In this document: positions 1 through 7,703 of the stretch, in pieces
Layout: the number at the start of each line of letters is the position of its first letter
How positions within the stretch are numbered: the stretch's first letter is position 1
Assembly: GCF_001590795.1 (NCBI RefSeq)
Contig: NZ_JXDL01000001.1
Location: 4,625,226 to 4,689,225 of the forward strand
Reading direction: 5' to 3'
Source of the DNA: Bradyrhizobium sp. AT1
Lineage (GTDB): Bacteria > Pseudomonadota > Alphaproteobacteria > Rhizobiales > Xanthobacteraceae
Length of the DNA stretch: 64,000 nucleotides
Notes under the pieces: model-generated
What the model saw: only the letters and a program-made list of their open reading frames with translations
The model's database searches: none
What the model was told of the DNA's origin: nothing
Translations under genes and position numbers: made by a program

Positions 1-315
1 ACCGGCGAAGCGCATTGGCACGTGTTGCTGCGTGCGCGCGCGATCGAGACCGGCTGCTTCATCTTCGCCGCGGCCCAGGCCGGCACCCACGAGAACAAGC
101 GCGAGACCTACGGCCATTCGCTGATCATCGATCCCTGGGGCGAGATCCTCGCCGAGGGCGACGTCGAGCCCGGCATCATCATGGCCAGGATCGACCCGGC
201 CAAGGTCGAGACCGCGCGCCGCGCCATCCCCTCGCTGCAGCACGGCCGCCGCTTCGGCGTCTCCGACCCCAAGGCGGGGCCGGACCATCTGCACCTCGTG
301 CGGGGATCGGCATGA
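1..315 (+). CDS. Carbon-nitrogen hydrolase (nitrilase family), C-terminal part
   Basis: The gene is cut by the window start; about 104 C-terminal residues are visible. They read like the end of the nitrilase/omega-amidase fold: a stretch ENKRETYGHSLIIDPWG followed by GEILAEG and a final R-AIPSLQHGRRFGV, which is typical of NIT2-type amidases and Nit proteins. The catalytic Glu, Lys and Cys would lie upstream, outside the window. The reading frame stops at 313-315 and the next gene starts at 312, so the two overlap by 4 bp (ATGA) and are probably translationally coupled. Substrate cannot be told from this piece; family members cleave small amides such as omega-amides or deaminated glutathione. 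Confidence 0.8.
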   Translation, partial: TGEAHWHVLLRARAIETGCFIFAAAQAGTHENKRETYGHSLIIDPWGEILAEGDVEPGIIMARIDPAKVETARRAIPSLQHGRRFGVSDPKAGPDHLHLVRGSA

Positions 316-794
316 TCCGCTACGCACTTCGCTGCGACCGGGACCACGACTTCGAAAGCTGGTTCCAGAGCTCGTCGGCGTACGATTCGCAGGTCAAGCG
401 CAAGCTCGTGACCTGCCCGATCTGCGGCTCGGCCAAGGTCGAGAAGGCGATCATGGCGCCGCGCATCGTCGGCAAGAAAGGCCGCGGACGCGCGACCCCG
501 CCGCCGGAGGCGGCGGTTGCGGCGACCCCCGAGGCCGCGCCGTCAGGGCCGACCTCGCTGCTGATGGCGCAGGAGAAAGAGCTGCGCAGCAAGCTGAAGG
601 AACTGCGCGATCACATCGTCAAGAACGCCGACAATGTCGGCGAGCGTTTTGCGAACGAAGCCCGCGCGATGCATTACGGCGACAAGGAACATCGCCCGAT
701 CTACGGCGAGGCCTCGCCGGAAGAGGCGAAGTCGCTGATCGACGAAGGCATCGAGGTCTCGCCGCTGCCGACGCTGCCGGAAGACCGGAACTAA
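312..794 (+). CDS. DUF1178 family protein
   Basis: 160 aa. It begins MIRYALRCDRDHDFESWF and contains a CPICGS motif near residue 36. With the Cys at residue 8 this suggests a small metal-binding ribbon at the N-terminus, followed by a variable Ala/Pro-rich linker (about residues 50-80) and a conserved helical C-terminus. The pattern is that of DUF1178, a short alphaproteobacterial/betaproteobacterial family without an assigned function. ATG at 312 is chosen because it gives the conserved N-terminus and a 4-bp overlap with the upstream nitrilase-family gene; the same gene order is common in rhizobia. The stop overlaps the convergent transporter gene by 4 bp. Confidence 0.88.
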   Translation: MIRYALRCDRDHDFESWFQSSSAYDSQVKRKLVTCPICGSAKVEKAIMAPRIVGKKGRGRATPPPEAAVAATPEAAPSGPTSLLMAQEKELRSKLKELRDHIVKNADNVGERFANEARAMHYGDKEHRPIYGEASPEEAKSLIDEGIEVSPLPTLPEDRN

Positions 795-1690
795 GCTCCG
801 ACCAGCACCGCTACGCCGATCACGATCAACGCGATCCCAAGAATCTCGCGCGGCGCGATCGGCTGCTTGAACGAGTAATAGGCCACGGCCTGCGCGAACA
901 GCACCTCGATCAGAGCGAGCGTGCGGACATTGGCGGCGGCCGTCAGCGCGAAGGCCAGGAACCAGAACTGCGAGGCGAAGGCGCCCATGAAGCCCGCCAG
1001 CATCGACGGCTTCCACAAGCCCAGGATCGCCTGCAATATCTTCGGCGCGCGCCAGAGCAGATAGATCGTCAGCACCAGCGTCTGCACGAACAGGCCGAGC
1101 ACCAGCGTGAACGAGGCCGAGGTCACGAACGAGACGCCGGGAACGTTGATGATGGCGCCGCGGAAGCCGACCGCGGAGAGCGCAAAGGCCGCCGCCGCAA
1201 CGAGGCCGGTGATGGTCGGCCTCAATTCGGCAAAACTCTTCTCGCCACCGGGCCGCAGCGCGGTGATGACGACGCCGATCGTCGCGATCACGATCGCCAG
1301 CACCTTCAGCCAGGTGAGGTGATCGCCGAGGAAGACGAAGCCGAAGATCGCGGTCTGGATCGCCTCGGTCTTGAGGTACGCCGTCGTCACCACGAAGGAG
1401 CGATCGTTCATGGCGAGCAGCATCAGGCCTGTCGCGACGATCTGGCTCAGCGCGCCGAGCAGCAGCCATGGCCAGAACGCGGTCGGCGGCATGCCGAGAT
1501 GATCGCCGGTCGCGATCAGCACCACCCCGAGGAACACCAGTGAAAACGGGAAGCCGAACAGGAAGCGGATATTGGTCGCGCCCCAGGTCCCCAGCGGCTT
1601 CGTCAGCGAGCGCTGCATCGCATTGCGCGCGACCTGCCCGAGCGCGGCAACGACGGTGAAGGGAATCCAGAGGCTGGCGATGGTGAGCAT
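791..1690 (-). CDS. EamA/DMT-superfamily inner-membrane transporter
   Basis: 299 aa, about ten hydrophobic segments in two repeats of five, as in EamA (DUF6) drug/metabolite transporters. Segments such as WLLLGALSQIVATGLMLLA and ILGIALIVIGVAVLV are clear membrane helices. The start at 1690 gives MLTIASLWIPFTVVAALG, so the first helix begins at once. It probably exports or imports a small metabolite across the inner membrane; the substrate is unknown. It converges on the DUF1178 gene with a 4-bp overlap, and nothing in the neighbourhood hints at the substrate. Confidence 0.82.
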   Translation of the reverse strand: MLTIASLWIPFTVVAALGQVARNAMQRSLTKPLGTWGATNIRFLFGFPFSLVFLGVVLIATGDHLGMPPTAFWPWLLLGALSQIVATGLMLLAMNDRSFVVTTAYLKTEAIQTAIFGFVFLGDHLTWLKVLAIVIATIGVVITALRPGGEKSFAELRPTITGLVAAAAFALSAVGFRGAIINVPGVSFVTSASFTLVLGLFVQTLVLTIYLLWRAPKILQAILGLWKPSMLAGFMGAFASQFWFLAFALTAAANVRTLALIEVLFAQAVAYYSFKQPIAPREILGIALIVIGVAVLVGA

Positions 1691-1793
1691 GGGGGCACTA
1701 ACGGGAAATGACTGCGGCCAACCTGCAAGCTGAGATCGGCGGGGTCAACCGCGGGGATGTCATGGGAGCGATGCCCGCCCTACAAACTCCACT

Positions 1794-1822
1794 GTCGTCC
1801 CTGCGAACGCAGGGACCCATAA
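1794..1822 (+). repeat. REP-like palindrome, copy A
   Basis: The core GTCCCTGCGAACGCAGGGAC (1797-1816) has perfect 9-bp arms around a 2-nt centre and is preceded by GTC and followed by CCATAA. It is one of three copies around the GIY-YIG gene; this one is inverted relative to copies B and C. Confidence 0.85.
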
Positions 1823-1894
1823 CCCCAGGGAGCAGTTGTGCGAAGGCCGCCGACCCGCGCATCTCACAGCGAACCCCACCGAGAGATCACGCGG

Positions 1895-1924
1895 TATGGG
1901 TCCCTGCGTTCGCAGGGACGACAG
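1895..1924 (-). repeat. REP-like palindrome, copy B
   Basis: Reverse complement of copy A: TATGG, then the core GTCCCTGCGTTCGCAGGGAC (1900-1919), then GACAG. With copy A it makes a larger inverted repeat spanning 1794-1924 and lies 26 bp past the stop of the GIY-YIG gene. Confidence 0.85.
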
Positions 1925-1949
1925 CGAGGGCTTGGCGCGGGCCTGCGTA

Positions 1950-2231
1950 TCAAACCAGCAAATCGCTGAGGTCTCGCCAGTCCGGATTGTCCCGCTCGAT
2001 CAGTTCGATCTTCCAATCGCGCTTCCAGCGTTTCAGCTGCTTTTCGCGGGCGATCGCGTCCTCGGCCCTCTCGTAGGCTTCGGTGTAGACCAGGCGATGC
2101 ACGCCGTATCGCTTGACGAACTCGGAGCCCTTGCCGGCGCGGTGCTGCTCCATCCGCTTTTGAAGGGAATTGGTCACGCCGATATAGAGCGTTCCGTGAT
2201 GGCGGCTGGCGAGGATGTAGACGTAGTACAT
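1950..2231 (-). CDS. GIY-YIG nuclease-superfamily protein (UPF0213-like)
   Basis: 93 aa: MYYVYILASRHHGTLYIG carries the YVY and YIG signatures of the GIY-YIG fold, followed by RMEQHRAGKGSEFVKRYG, where R and H match the conserved nuclease-core region. C-terminal EKQLKRWKRDWKIELIE matches the conserved EKQ-K-W-R segment that contains the metal-binding Glu of the single-domain family (UPF0213 in Pfam-type naming). Such stand-alone domains are common in Bradyrhizobium; their biological role is not established. The gene is closely framed by palindromic repeat copies (26 bp after the stop and 40 bp upstream of the start), which raises the possibility of a functional link. Confidence 0.87.
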   Translation of the reverse strand: MYYVYILASRHHGTLYIGVTNSLQKRMEQHRAGKGSEFVKRYGVHRLVYTEAYERAEDAIAREKQLKRWKRDWKIELIERDNPDWRDLSDLLV

Positions 2232-2271
2232 GCTCGGGGCGCCCGTCTTGGCTAACTCGATGGGCCTGTGA

Positions 2272-2301
2272 TTATGGGTCCCTGCGTTCGCAGGGACGAC
2301 A
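2272..2301 (-). repeat. REP-like palindrome, copy C
   Basis: TTATGG, then the core GTCCCTGCGTTCGCAGGGAC (2279-2298), then GAC. Same orientation as copy B, located 40 bp upstream of the GIY-YIG start and 40 bp past the end of ubiG. Confidence 0.85.
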
Positions 2302-2341
2302 CCGCGCGGGGAGTTAGAGATCGCATCTCACTCATACGCCC

Positions 2342-3115
2342 TCACACCATCGCTTCGGCCACCACCATGTAGTTCACGTCCATGTCCGACGAGAGGCTCC
2401 ATTTGTCGGCGAAGGGCGAATAGACCACACCGGTCTGCTCGGTGATGACGAGGCGGTTGTCGAGCAGGTATTTGGTCAGTTCGTCGGGCGTGACGAACTT
2501 GTTCCATTCGTGGGTGCCGCGCGGCAGCCAGCGCAGGACGTATTCGGCGCCGACGATGGCGAGCGCGAAGCTCTTCCAGTTGCGGTTCAGCGTCGAGACC
2601 ACCATGAGGCCGTTCGGCTTCAGCATCGCCGCGCAGCGCTTCAGGAAGATTCCGACATCGACGACGTGCTCGACCACTTCCATCGCCAGCACGATGTCGA
2701 AGCGCTCGCGCGGGTCGATCTCCTCCACCGTGGTGCAGCGGTAGTCGATCGCCAGATGGCCCTTGTCGGCATGCAGCTTCGCCGCGGCGATGTTGCTCTG
2801 GGAAGGATCGACGCCGATGACCTGCGCGCCGAGGCGCGACAGCGGCTCGCACAACAGGCCCGCGCCGCAGCCGATGTCGAGCACGCGCAAGCCGCCGAGG
2901 CAGTTGAGGCTGCGTACGTTGCGCTCGAACTTGCGGCAGGCGGCGTCGCGGATATAGCCGAGCCGCAGCGGGTTGATCCGGTGCAGCGGCGCCATCTTGC
3001 CATTGGGGTCCCACCACTCCGCCGAAAGTTTCGAGAACTTTGCGATCTCGGCGGCATCGACGGTCGAGCCCGGCTGCGGGCTGGCGGAGAGGGAAGTATC
3101 TTGCTGCATGCTCAT
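2342..3115 (-). CDS. ubiG: Ubiquinone biosynthesis O-methyltransferase UbiG
   Basis: 257 aa, usual length. UbiG carries out both O-methylations of ubiquinone synthesis (2-polyprenyl-6-hydroxyphenol and 3-demethylubiquinol) with S-adenosylmethionine. Visible signatures: EIAKFSKLSAEWWDPNGKM and PLHRINPLRLGYI near the N-terminus (conserved in UbiG), motif I LDIGCGAGLLCEPLSRLGA, IGVDPS after it, and MEVVEHV plus LNRNWKSFALAIVGAEYVL further on, which is the family's membrane-facing region. Start at 3115 gives two candidate ATGs (3115 and 3109); neither has a strong Shine-Dalgarno. It lies 14 bp downstream of the PH-domain gene on the same strand, probably co-transcribed. Confidence 0.95.
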   Translation of the reverse strand: MSMQQDTSLSASPQPGSTVDAAEIAKFSKLSAEWWDPNGKMAPLHRINPLRLGYIRDAACRKFERNVRSLNCLGGLRVLDIGCGAGLLCEPLSRLGAQVIGVDPSQSNIAAAKLHADKGHLAIDYRCTTVEEIDPRERFDIVLAMEVVEHVVDVGIFLKRCAAMLKPNGLMVVSTLNRNWKSFALAIVGAEYVLRWLPRGTHEWNKFVTPDELTKYLLDNRLVITEQTGVVYSPFADKWSLSSDMDVNYMVVAEAMV

Positions 3116-3129
3116 GGTCAGGCGCGGTC

Positions 3130-3597
3130 CTACCGCGTGGTGATCGAACTACGGAAGGCGAGCGGCGAGGCGATGGTCCGGATGGTTTCGCGGCCTTCGC
3201 CGACCCCGTTGATGGTCACATCGCCGTAGTTGAGAATACGTCCAAGGATGGTCTGGTTGACGTCGACACTCTCGACCTTGTCCAGCGCCATCTCGAAGGT
3301 TCGGCGCTTGATGAACCCGGTCTTGTGCACGACCCGGAGGTTGGTGACGTCGGTCTCGGTGGTGAAGCGGTGGAACCAGCCTTTCAAGGTCCAGTACAGC
3401 GCAGCCAGCGCGACGAGGCCGGCGGCGACGAGACAGAGAAGGACGAGCCCTTCGACGACCGCTTGCCGGGACGCGACGAAGAGTGCGAGGGCCACGATCC
3501 AGGCCAGGATGGCCGGGAAATAGAATATCCAGTGCGCATTGGTCGAATACAGCACCTTCTCGCCGGGCTGCAGAATCTCGTCGATATAACGCGCCAT
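3130..3597 (-). CDS. Bacterial PH-domain membrane protein
   Basis: 155 aa. N-terminal MARYIDEILQPGEKVLYST is the entry of bacterial PH (bPH2/YdbT-like) proteins. Two membrane helices follow (about residues 27-43 and 50-70), then a soluble domain with TTETDVTNLRVVHKTGFIKRRT and GDVTINGVGEG, matching the bPH2 beta strands. The role of these proteins is poorly known; they sit in the inner membrane. It is transcribed divergently from lysC and upstream of ubiG. Confidence 0.85.
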   Translation of the reverse strand: MARYIDEILQPGEKVLYSTNAHWIFYFPAILAWIVALALFVASRQAVVEGLVLLCLVAAGLVALAALYWTLKGWFHRFTTETDVTNLRVVHKTGFIKRRTFEMALDKVESVDVNQTILGRILNYGDVTINGVGEGRETIRTIASPLAFRSSITTR

Positions 3598-3747
3598 GAC
3601 CTCGGTTAACCCATTGCCCGCACCCGGCCCCGCAGGAACCCGCTTGCCCCCGGCGCCGCCGCTATGTATACGCGCGGTCGGTGTCCGCAGGCACCTGTCC
3701 GGTGCGGGTCACCATACTGATCCCTTTGAAGGAATGCACGCGTCGTC

Positions 3748-5004
3748 ATGAGCCGCCTCGTGATGAAATTCGGCGGCACATCCGTCGCCAACATCGAACG
3801 TATCCGCAACGTCGCACGCCATGTGAAGCGTGAGGTCGACGCCGGCCACGAAGTGGCCGTGGTCGTCTCGGCGATGTCCGGCAAGACCAACGAGTTGGTG
3901 GCCTGGTGCACCGAGGCCTCGCCGATGCACGACGCGCGCGAATACGACGCCGTCGTCGCCTCCGGCGAGCAGGTGACCTCCGGCCTGCTGGCCATCACGC
4001 TGCAGGGCATGGGCATCCAGGCCCGTTCCTGGCAGGGCTGGCAGATCCCGATCAAGACCAGCGACGCCCATGCCTCGGCCCGGATCGAGGACATCGACGG
4101 CAGCGAGATCATCAAGCGCTTCCAGGAACGCAAGGAGGTCGCGGTCATCGCCGGCTTCCAGGGCATCGAGCCCAAGACCAACCGCATCACCACGCTGGGC
4201 CGCGGCGGCTCCGACACTTCGGCCGTGGCCGTTGCCGCAGCCGTCAAGGCCGATCGCTGCGACATCTATACCGACGTCGACGGCGTCTACACCACCGACC
4301 CGCGAATCGTGCCGAAGGCCAAGAGGCTCGACAAGATCGCGTTCGAAGACATGCTGGAACTGGCCTCCCAGGGCGCCAAGGTGCTCCAGGTCCGCTCAGT
4401 GGAACTCGGCATGGTCCACAACATGCCGATCTTCGTCCGCTCGAGCTTCGACAAGCCCGAGGATATCGACCCGCATGCCAACCAGCCGCCCGGCACGCTG
4501 ATCTGCAGCGAGGAGGAGATCATGGAAAGCCACGTCGTCACCGGTATCGCCTTCTCCAAGGACGAGGCCCAGATCTCGGTGCGCCAGATCGAGGACAAGC
4601 CGGGCGTGGCCGCCTCGATCTTCGGCCCGCTGGCGGATGCCAACATCAACGTCGATATGATCGTGCAGAACGTCTCCGAGGACGGCAAGACCACCGACCT
4701 CACCTTCACGGTGCCGGCGGCCGATTATACCCGCGCCAAGGACACCATTACCGCCGCCAAGGGCAAGATCGGTTATGCCAGGCTCGATACCGCCACCGAC
4801 GTCGCCAAGATCTCGGTGATCGGCAGCGGCATGCGCAGCCATGCCGGTGTCGCCGCCCAGGCGTTCTCCGCCCTCGCGGGGCGGAATATCAACATCCGGG
4901 CCATTACAACCTCCGAGATCAAATTCTCGGTTTTGATCGACACCGCCTATACCGAGCTTGCGGTGCGCACGCTGCACACGCTCTACGGCCTCGATCAGGC
5001 CTGA
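3748..5004 (+). CDS. lysC: Aspartate kinase (lysine/threonine/methionine pathway)
   Basis: 418 aa. The enzyme phosphorylates aspartate, the entry step to lysine, threonine, methionine and diaminopimelate. The amino-acid kinase domain starts VMKFGGTSVANIERI (KFGGTS binds substrate) and contains TTLGRGGSDTSAVA and DVDGVYTTDPRIV. Two C-terminal ACT domains follow (about residues 265-400), with VSEDGKTTDLTFTVP and NINIRAITTSEIKFSVL, the effector-binding region used for feedback control. Start at 3748 fits the conserved N-terminus. A perfect hairpin overlaps the stop codon. Confidence 0.97.
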   Translation: MSRLVMKFGGTSVANIERIRNVARHVKREVDAGHEVAVVVSAMSGKTNELVAWCTEASPMHDAREYDAVVASGEQVTSGLLAITLQGMGIQARSWQGWQIPIKTSDAHASARIEDIDGSEIIKRFQERKEVAVIAGFQGIEPKTNRITTLGRGGSDTSAVAVAAAVKADRCDIYTDVDGVYTTDPRIVPKAKRLDKIAFEDMLELASQGAKVLQVRSVELGMVHNMPIFVRSSFDKPEDIDPHANQPPGTLICSEEEIMESHVVTGIAFSKDEAQISVRQIEDKPGVAASIFGPLADANINVDMIVQNVSEDGKTTDLTFTVPAADYTRAKDTITAAKGKIGYARLDTATDVAKISVIGSGMRSHAGVAAQAFSALAGRNINIRAITTSEIKFSVLIDTAYTELAVRTLHTLYGLDQA

Positions 5005-5028
5005 AGCGCGACCACGGTCGCGCTTCAG
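5001..5028 (+). terminator. Perfect hairpin at the lysC stop codon
   Basis: Arms 5001-5013 and 5016-5028 (CTGAAGCGCGACC and its exact complement) around a 2-nt centre; the left arm includes the lysC stop TGA. Only a weak T-rich tail (TTGTCCTTTG) follows, so it may end lysC transcription or protect the 3' end. Confidence 0.5.
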
Positions 5029-5378
5029 ATTGTCCTTTGAGCGTGGTCTGACCGGAGAACCGCCTCGCGCTTTTCCGGACCGCGCTTAGGCTAATTTTCT
5101 CTTAGCGGTCGCAGCAAACGCGAAGGTGTACACACCTTCGCGTTTGGCAGGCGTTTTGCTTGGCAAAACAAGCCCCAATTCGCTATACGGCGAACAGGGT
5201 GGGCTGCCGCGGACTGTGTCCCAGTTCTGGCGGCGCTGATTCGGTGCAAGCGCTCAATCTCACGTGGATTTTGGGTTTGTGCCTGCGCCGGACAAACAAT
5301 TTGGTTGTTTTTCTGGAATTTTAGGCCAGCCGCCGGCCGATACCGCCGGGCCCGGCAGACGGAGGAGATTGACGGTTC
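5005..5378. other. lysC-ptsP intergenic region with large palindromes
   Basis: 374 bp without a gene. Besides the lysC hairpin it holds a 32-bp inverted repeat at 5115-5146 with perfect 15-bp arms (CAAACGCGAAGGTGT and complement) around AC, and a second hairpin 5153-5169 (GTTTTGC, TTG, GCAAAAC). A purine-rich GGAGGA at about 5361-5366 precedes the ptsP start. Confidence 0.6.
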
Positions 5379-7646
5379 ATGCGGAGCGCGTCGGGAGGTC
5401 CCCGCGTCTTGTTGAGACGGCTCCGCGAAACCATGGCGGAGCAGGTCTCGGCCCAGGAGCGGCTGGACAAGATCGTGGTGCTGATCGCCGCCAACATGGT
5501 GGCCGAGGTGTGCTCGGTCTATGTGCTGCGCATCGACAACACGCTCGAACTCTACGCCACCGAAGGCCTCAACCGCGAGGCGGTGCACCACACCGTGCTG
5601 AGCGCCCATGAGGGTCTGGTCGGCCTGGTCGCCAGCGAGGCGACGCCGCTCAATCTGAACGACGCGCAGAGCCACCCGGCCTTCTCGTTCCGCCCCGAGA
5701 CCGGTGAAGAAATCTACCACTCCTTCCTCGGCGTCCCGATCCTGCGGGCCGGCAACACGCTCGGCGTGCTGGTGGTGCAGAACCGCGCCAAGCGCAATTA
5801 TGTCGAGGAGGAGCTCGAGGCGCTGCAGACCACCGCGATGGTGCTGGCAGAGCTGATCGCCTCCGGCGAGCTCTCCGCGTTGGCCCAGCCGGGCCAGGAG
5901 CCGGCCGCGCGCCATTCCGCGCAGAAGGTCGGCGCCATCCTGTCGGAGGGCATCGCGCTCGGCCACGTCGTGCTGCACGAGCCGCGCGTCGTCATCAAGG
6001 ACTACATCGCCGAGGACCTGCCGAAGGAGATCAAGCGGCTCGACACCGCGCTCGCCAAGCTGCGCGCCGATCTCGACCGCATGCTGGAGCGCGGCGACGT
6101 CGCCGAAGGCGGCGAGCATCGCGAGGTGCTGGAAGCCTACCGCATGTTCGCCAACGACCAGGGCTGGTCGCACAAGCTGCACGAGGCGGTCGCCACCGGC
6201 CTCACCGCGGAAGCCGCGGTCGAGCGCGTGCAGTCCGACACCCGCGCGCGCATGCTGCGCTCGACCGACCCTTATTTGCGCGACCGGCTGCACGATCTCG
6301 AGGATCTCGGCTACCGCCTGATGCGGCAGCTGGTCGGCCAGGACCACGCGCCCTCGCGCGAGCAGCTGCCCGACAACGCGATCGTCATCGCGCGCGCGAT
6401 GGGCCCGGCGGCGCTGCTCGACTATGACCGCAAACGCCTGCGCGGCATCGTGCTCGAGGAAGGCACCGCGAACTCGCACGTCTCGATCGTGGCGCGCGCT
6501 CTCGGCATCCCCGCGGTCGGCGAAGTCCCGAACGCCCCCGGCATCGCCGATCCCGGCGATGCCATCATCGTCGACGGCACCTCCGGCTCGATCTATGTGC
6601 GCCCTTCCCAGGAAGTCGAGGCGGCCTTCGCCGAGCGCGTGCGCTTCCGCGCCCGCCGCCAGGCGCAATATCTGGCGCTGCGCGACCGGCCTTGCGTCAC
6701 CAAGGACGGCCAGAAGGTCGAGCTGATGATCAATGCGGGTCTGGCCATCGACCTGCCGCATATCGAGGACACCGGCAGCGCCGGCATCGGCCTGTTCCGC
6801 ACCGAGCTGCAATTCATGGTGGGACAGAGCCTGCCGCGCACCAGCGACCAGCTGGCGCTCTATCGCGCTGTGCTGGATGCCGCCGGCCCCAAGCCGGTCA
6901 CCTTCCGCACCCTCGACATCGGCGGCGACAAGGCGCTGCCCTATATGGAAGCCGTGATCGAGGAAAATCCCGCGCTCGGCTGGCGCGCGATCCGGCTCGG
7001 GCTCGATCGCCCCGGCCTGTTGCGCGGCCAGATCCGCGCGCTCTTACGCGCTGGCGGCGGCCGCGCGCTGCGCATCATGTTCCCGATGATCTCAGAGGTC
7101 GCCGAATTCGATTCGGCGAAGGCCCTGGTCGAGCGCGAGCTCACATACTTACGCCAGCACGGTCACACGCTGCCCGAACGAATCGACATCGGCACCATGG
7201 TCGAGGTGCCGGCCCTGCTCTATCAGCTCGACGAGCTCTTGCGGAAGGTCGACTTCATCTCGGTCGGCTCCAACGATCTGTTCCAGTTCCTGTTCGCGGT
7301 CGACCGCGGCAACGCGAAAGTGTCCGAGCGCTTCGACACCATGTCGGCGCCGATCCTGCGCGCGCTGCGCGACATCGCGCGCAAATCGCAGGAGGCGAAG
7401 AAGTCGCTCTCGCTCTGCGGCGAGATGGCCTCCAAGCCGATCGGCGCGCTGGCGCTGATCGGGCTGGGCTACCGCTCGCTGTCGCTGTCGGCGACCGCGC
7501 TCGGCCCGGTCAAGGCGATGGTGATCGACCTCGATGCGAAGAAGGCCGAAGCCATGCTCGGTCCGCTCCTGGACGCGCCGGCGGGCAGCGTCTCGATCCG
7601 CCAGAAGCTGACGGAATTTGCCGAGGCCGAAGGCCTGGCGTTGTAG
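5379..7646 (+). CDS. ptsP: Phosphoenolpyruvate-protein phosphotransferase PtsP (EI-Ntr)
   Basis: 755 aa. First enzyme of the nitrogen PTS: it takes phosphate from PEP and passes it to NPr and then EIIA-Ntr, linking carbon and nitrogen status to potassium transport, PHB and other outputs. Domain order: N-terminal GAF domain (about 20-165; RLDKIVVLIAANMVAEVCSV), PEP-utilising N domain (about 185-310), swivelling phosphohistidine domain with the acceptor His at residue 367 in GTANSHVSIVARALGIPAVG, and the TIM-barrel PEP-binding domain with GLFRTELQFM, NDLFQFLFAVDR and the catalytic Cys 680 in SLCGEMASKP. ATG at 5379 is preceded by GGAGGA. Location next to lysC is usual in Rhizobiales. Confidence 0.95.
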   Translation: MRSASGGPRVLLRRLRETMAEQVSAQERLDKIVVLIAANMVAEVCSVYVLRIDNTLELYATEGLNREAVHHTVLSAHEGLVGLVASEATPLNLNDAQSHPAFSFRPETGEEIYHSFLGVPILRAGNTLGVLVVQNRAKRNYVEEELEALQTTAMVLAELIASGELSALAQPGQEPAARHSAQKVGAILSEGIALGHVVLHEPRVVIKDYIAEDLPKEIKRLDTALAKLRADLDRMLERGDVAEGGEHREVLEAYRMFANDQGWSHKLHEAVATGLTAEAAVERVQSDTRARMLRSTDPYLRDRLHDLEDLGYRLMRQLVGQDHAPSREQLPDNAIVIARAMGPAALLDYDRKRLRGIVLEEGTANSHVSIVARALGIPAVGEVPNAPGIADPGDAIIVDGTSGSIYVRPSQEVEAAFAERVRFRARRQAQYLALRDRPCVTKDGQKVELMINAGLAIDLPHIEDTGSAGIGLFRTELQFMVGQSLPRTSDQLALYRAVLDAAGPKPVTFRTLDIGGDKALPYMEAVIEENPALGWRAIRLGLDRPGLLRGQIRALLRAGGGRALRIMFPMISEVAEFDSAKALVERELTYLRQHGHTLPERIDIGTMVEVPALLYQLDELLRKVDFISVGSNDLFQFLFAVDRGNAKVSERFDTMSAPILRALRDIARKSQEAKKSLSLCGEMASKPIGALALIGLGYRSLSLSATALGPVKAMVIDLDAKKAEAMLGPLLDAPAGSVSIRQKLTEFAEAEGLAL

Positions 7647-7703
7647 CGGGCCTGTCGCCGCCTTCTGCCGCCTCGCCTCTTTCCGCCATTTGAGACTGAA
7701 CCG

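Noticed and set aside
1794..2301. CRISPR array formed by the GTCCCTGCG repeats
   Set aside because: Only three copies, in mixed orientation and with uneven spacing; these are REP-like palindromes.
5091..6812. 573-codon minus-strand open frame opposite ptsP
   Set aside because: It lies wholly within ptsP and its upstream region, with Ala/Arg/His/Asp-rich composition typical of antisense frames in high-GC genes; ptsP on the other strand has full domain support.
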